DNA from: RBG-16-66-30 sp041479905
Lineage (GTDB): Bacteria > Acidobacteriota > Aminicenantia > Aminicenantales > Saccharicenantaceae
DNA length: 64,000 bases
Reading direction: 5' to 3'
Assembly (NCBI GenBank): GCA_041479905.1
Contig: JBGOYY010000005.1
Location: 1-64,000 of the forward strand
This document shows positions 61,908 through 64,000 of this stretch, piece by piece. Each line of letters starts with the position of its first letter. The first letter of the stretch is position 1. Below the pieces are notes generated by a model that worked only from the letters and a program-made list of their open reading frames with translations, was not told the DNA's origin and did no database searches. Both the position numbers and the translations under genes were made by a program.

Positions 61908-64000
61908 TTATTTTGTGCCGAAATACCAGACGAACTTGACCATGGCCACGGTCTTGTTGATCCGCAACCGCCGGGGGTCCAGGGTGTCGCCGAATTGATT
62001 GAGGACGAAATAGAGGATGGCCCCGGGCTTGGGGATCCAGGTGACGCGGAAGTTGAAGAGGAGTTCGTTCGCGTCGTTGTTCCATTGGGCCAAGACGGCG
62101 CCGAAAAGCTTCGGCGTCAAGGAAAAATTCATCCGGCCCACGATTTCGTCGATGACGAACCCGCTCGGCGGGAGACTGATGTTGTTGCGTTGATAGGACA
62201 GCCCCAATCCATAAAATTTGGTCGGCTTCCAGGCCAGGTCAGCGCTCCACTCCGTGCTCGACCCGTCGTAGAATTTTCCCCAATTGACGCCGGCGCCGAA
62301 GACGAGCGGGCGCCCGTCGAACGTATCGAACTGGATCTCTCCGCGGTTGGTCCAGTAGCGCCCGGCGGGAATGACGGTCCCCGGCCGGATCTCGAAATCC
62401 TCGGTCAGGTTTTCGGCGTTGCGCTGGACGTTGATCTCCAGCATCTCGCCGCTCTTAAAAAACACGGCCAGCGGCCGGAACTCCATGTAGACGGACTGCA
62501 TCTGGTGCGTCCGGTCGTCGATATAATAATTGATATCGAGCGGTTTGAATTGGAGCTTCTGGATCCAAGGCAAAAAGCCCGGCCGGGGGTTGATCCGCCA
62601 TTTCGCGGTATAGAGCTGGTAGCTCGTCCGGCTCAGGAACCCAACCTCGGGGTTAAAATCCTGACCGACCCTTTCCCAAGAGGAACTGATCTCCATCAGA
62701 TCGTTGGGAAAGTTGAAAAACAGGCGGTGGGCGCTTCCGGACTTTGTCTCCCGGTCGGAGGTGTAGGTCGCGGCGTAGGCCCCGCCGATCTGGAAGTTTT
62801 TGTTCCCGAAGAGCTTGGACGTGGAATAGAGCGCATCCACGCCGCCCGTTCCGTTGAAACGCCCGTTCTGGACCGACCCGACGGCCAGGAAGCCGACCGA
62901 GGATTGCTCCAGGATGTCCTGCTTCCATCGGACCAGGGAGAAATTCGTTGCGGCCGAGACGTCCGTTCTTTGGGTTTGAAGGACCATGACGCCGAGCGTC
63001 GACCGGCCCATTTTCCCCAGAAAACGAGCGCCGCCGAGAATGGGCGTAAGCTGGTCCTCAAAGATGCCGATCCGACGGCTGTAGAAGGCCCGGGCCCCGC
63101 CGAGGGGAAAGTCAAAGAAGTTCTGGGCCTCGAGGAAGAATTGCCGCTTTTCCGGGAGACGGACGGAGAACCGGGTCAAGTTGACGATCAGGTTGTCCGA
63201 TTCGACTTGGGCGAAGTCAGGATTGACGGTGAAGTCCATCTTGACCGTCGGGTTGACGAGGTAGCTCCAATCCAACCCCAGGTCGCCCACCGTCTTTCCG
63301 GGCGTGCCTCTCTCCTTTTCCGCCCCGGCCAGGGCGTAGGGCCTGAACTCGAAGACTTTCATCCGGGTCAGGTCTTTGAGCCCGGCGAGAGATCCTGCCC
63401 GGTTGACCTGGACGATCGAGGCGTCGCGGGACCATCCCTGCCAGAGGACCTGTTCGCGCTTGCGCCGGATGTTGCGCTCGAAGTTGATCCCCCAAGTCTG
63501 CCCCTCCGCCGCGCTGAACTTGAGCGTCGAAAAAGGGATCTTGATCTCGGCGAACCAGCCCTCGCTCGTCCGCTTGGCGGCAACATACCACACCCCGTTC
63601 CAGTCGACGTTGGTCCTTCGGCTGTTATCGACGACGAGGGCGTCGTACTGGGCGCCGTTGGGGTTCGTAACGAAGAGATAGGCATTCCGTTTATCCGCAT
63701 AGGTGTCGAGGACGAAGAGGAAATTATCCTCCACTCCGTACTCGAAGTCCCACTTCATCTTTTGGGCGACGATCTTGTCCGGCTCGTCATCGAAGCACCA
63801 GACGCCGATGTAGAGCTCCGTCCGGTTGTAGAGCACCGCGACTTCGGTCTTCTCCGTGGCCGGCGCGTTCTCGACGAGCTCGCGCTGGGTGAAATTCGAG
63901 ATATGCGGAGCCTTGGCCCAGGCTTCTTCATCGAGGATCCCGTCCAGCTTGACGGGAGAATCGACGCGCATGGCTTGGAGTTTGTCGGGGGCGCTGGTCT
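61908..64000 (-). CDS. CBM9/DUF5916-type outer-membrane protein (5' end beyond window)
   Basis: At least 697 residues are visible. The frame stays open from 63971 (an ATG) to the window edge as ...SAPDKLQAM, so the true start and signal peptide are outside. A CBM9-like domain (PVKLDGILDEEAWAKAPH, YNRTELYIGVWCFDDEPD, GWFAEIKIPFSTLKF) is followed by a DUF5916 barrel-like region ending in KFVWYFGTK, an outer-membrane-like aromatic terminus. Homologous to the protein at 46759-48969 but clearly diverged. Presumed surface carbohydrate-binding protein. Confidence 0.87.
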   Translation of the reverse strand, partial: TSAPDKLQAMRVDSPVKLDGILDEEAWAKAPHISNFTQRELVENAPATEKTEVAVLYNRTELYIGVWCFDDEPDKIVAQKMKWDFEYGVEDNFLFVLDTYADKRNAYLFVTNPNGAQYDALVVDNSRRTNVDWNGVWYVAAKRTSEGWFAEIKIPFSTLKFSAAEGQTWGINFERNIRRKREQVLWQGWSRDASIVQVNRAGSLAGLKDLTRMKVFEFRPYALAGAEKERGTPGKTVGDLGLDWSYLVNPTVKMDFTVNPDFAQVESDNLIVNLTRFSVRLPEKRQFFLEAQNFFDFPLGGARAFYSRRIGIFEDQLTPILGGARFLGKMGRSTLGVMVLQTQRTDVSAATNFSLVRWKQDILEQSSVGFLAVGSVQNGRFNGTGGVDALYSTSKLFGNKNFQIGGAYAATYTSDRETKSGSAHRLFFNFPNDLMEISSSWERVGQDFNPEVGFLSRTSYQLYTAKWRINPRPGFLPWIQKLQFKPLDINYYIDDRTHQMQSVYMEFRPLAVFFKSGEMLEINVQRNAENLTEDFEIRPGTVIPAGRYWTNRGEIQFDTFDGRPLVFGAGVNWGKFYDGSSTEWSADLAWKPTKFYGLGLSYQRNNISLPPSGFVIDEIVGRMNFSLTPKLFGAVLAQWNNDANELLFNFRVTWIPKPGAILYFVLNQFGDTLDPRRLRINKTVAMVKFVWYFGTK

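Overview
The window is a GC-rich bacterial chromosome segment from a diderm (Gram-negative-type) organism. Markers of an outer membrane are an OmpA-type protein, two secreted proteins with TonB C-terminal domains, two large CBM9/DUF5916-type barrel proteins, many lipoproteins and an ADP-heptose operon. The gene content (tricorn-like protease, VWA and DUF5916 secreted proteins, repeated ECF sigma / zinc-finger anti-sigma / TonB-domain modules, HEAT-repeat remnant) resembles Acidobacteriota and especially Candidatus Aminicenantes. That placement is inference from gene families; no rRNA gene is present to confirm it.

Left part (1-9.2 kb): an imperfect 24-bp tandem repeat, a sigma/anti-sigma/TonB-domain operon on the minus strand, then a plastic stretch. 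This stretch holds a VanX-type dipeptidase remnant, two AT-richer orphan genes with strong promoters or ribosome sites, a beta-lactamase-fold protein that has lost its catalytic residues, a membrane-anchored MutS relative, a short-chain dehydrogenase remnant and signal peptidase I. From 9.2 to 22.4 kb come typA, a TPR lipoprotein, a second sigma/anti-sigma/TonB module, a five-gene ABC efflux operon with three HlyD-type adaptors, a tiny WxxGxW lipoprotein, a VWA protein and an OmpA protein.

Middle part (22.4-46.6 kb): M6 metalloprotease, aldo/keto reductase, GH3 hexosaminidase, apt, thiE, tsaE, nnr and a PAS/GGDEF diguanylate cyclase. Next is a lower-glycolysis operon gap-pgk-tpiA-secG followed by tRNA-Leu(GAG). 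Then come the tricorn-like protease, hemW, an RsbRD-like protein, a Met/His-rich YHS metal protein, a sigma/HEAT deletion scar, a Tat-exported oxidoreductase, an Nramp-related transporter without the metal-binding motif, and a cupin protein.

Right part (46.7-64 kb): two DUF5916 barrel proteins (the second cut by the window end), a catalytically intact serine hydrolase, NTF2-like and DUF1579 secreted proteins and tRNA-Arg(TCG). After these is an inositol-phosphate/phospholipid-type cluster: CTP:inositol-1-phosphate cytidylyltransferase fused to a flippase-like membrane domain, a methyltransferase, a CDP-alcohol phosphotransferase and inositol-1-phosphate synthase. The last block is a heptose operon (heptosyltransferase-like, LysE-like, HldE with swapped domain order, GmhB).

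The most unusual items are the inositol cluster with its IPCT-membrane fusion, the domain-swapped HldE, the triple-adaptor ABC operon, the repeated sigma/anti-sigma/TonB module, the sigma-HEAT deletion scar and the AT-rich two-gene insert at 3.1-4.5 kb. Many promoters in the window fit TTGAMN-N17-TATAWT well, and several were used to choose start codons.
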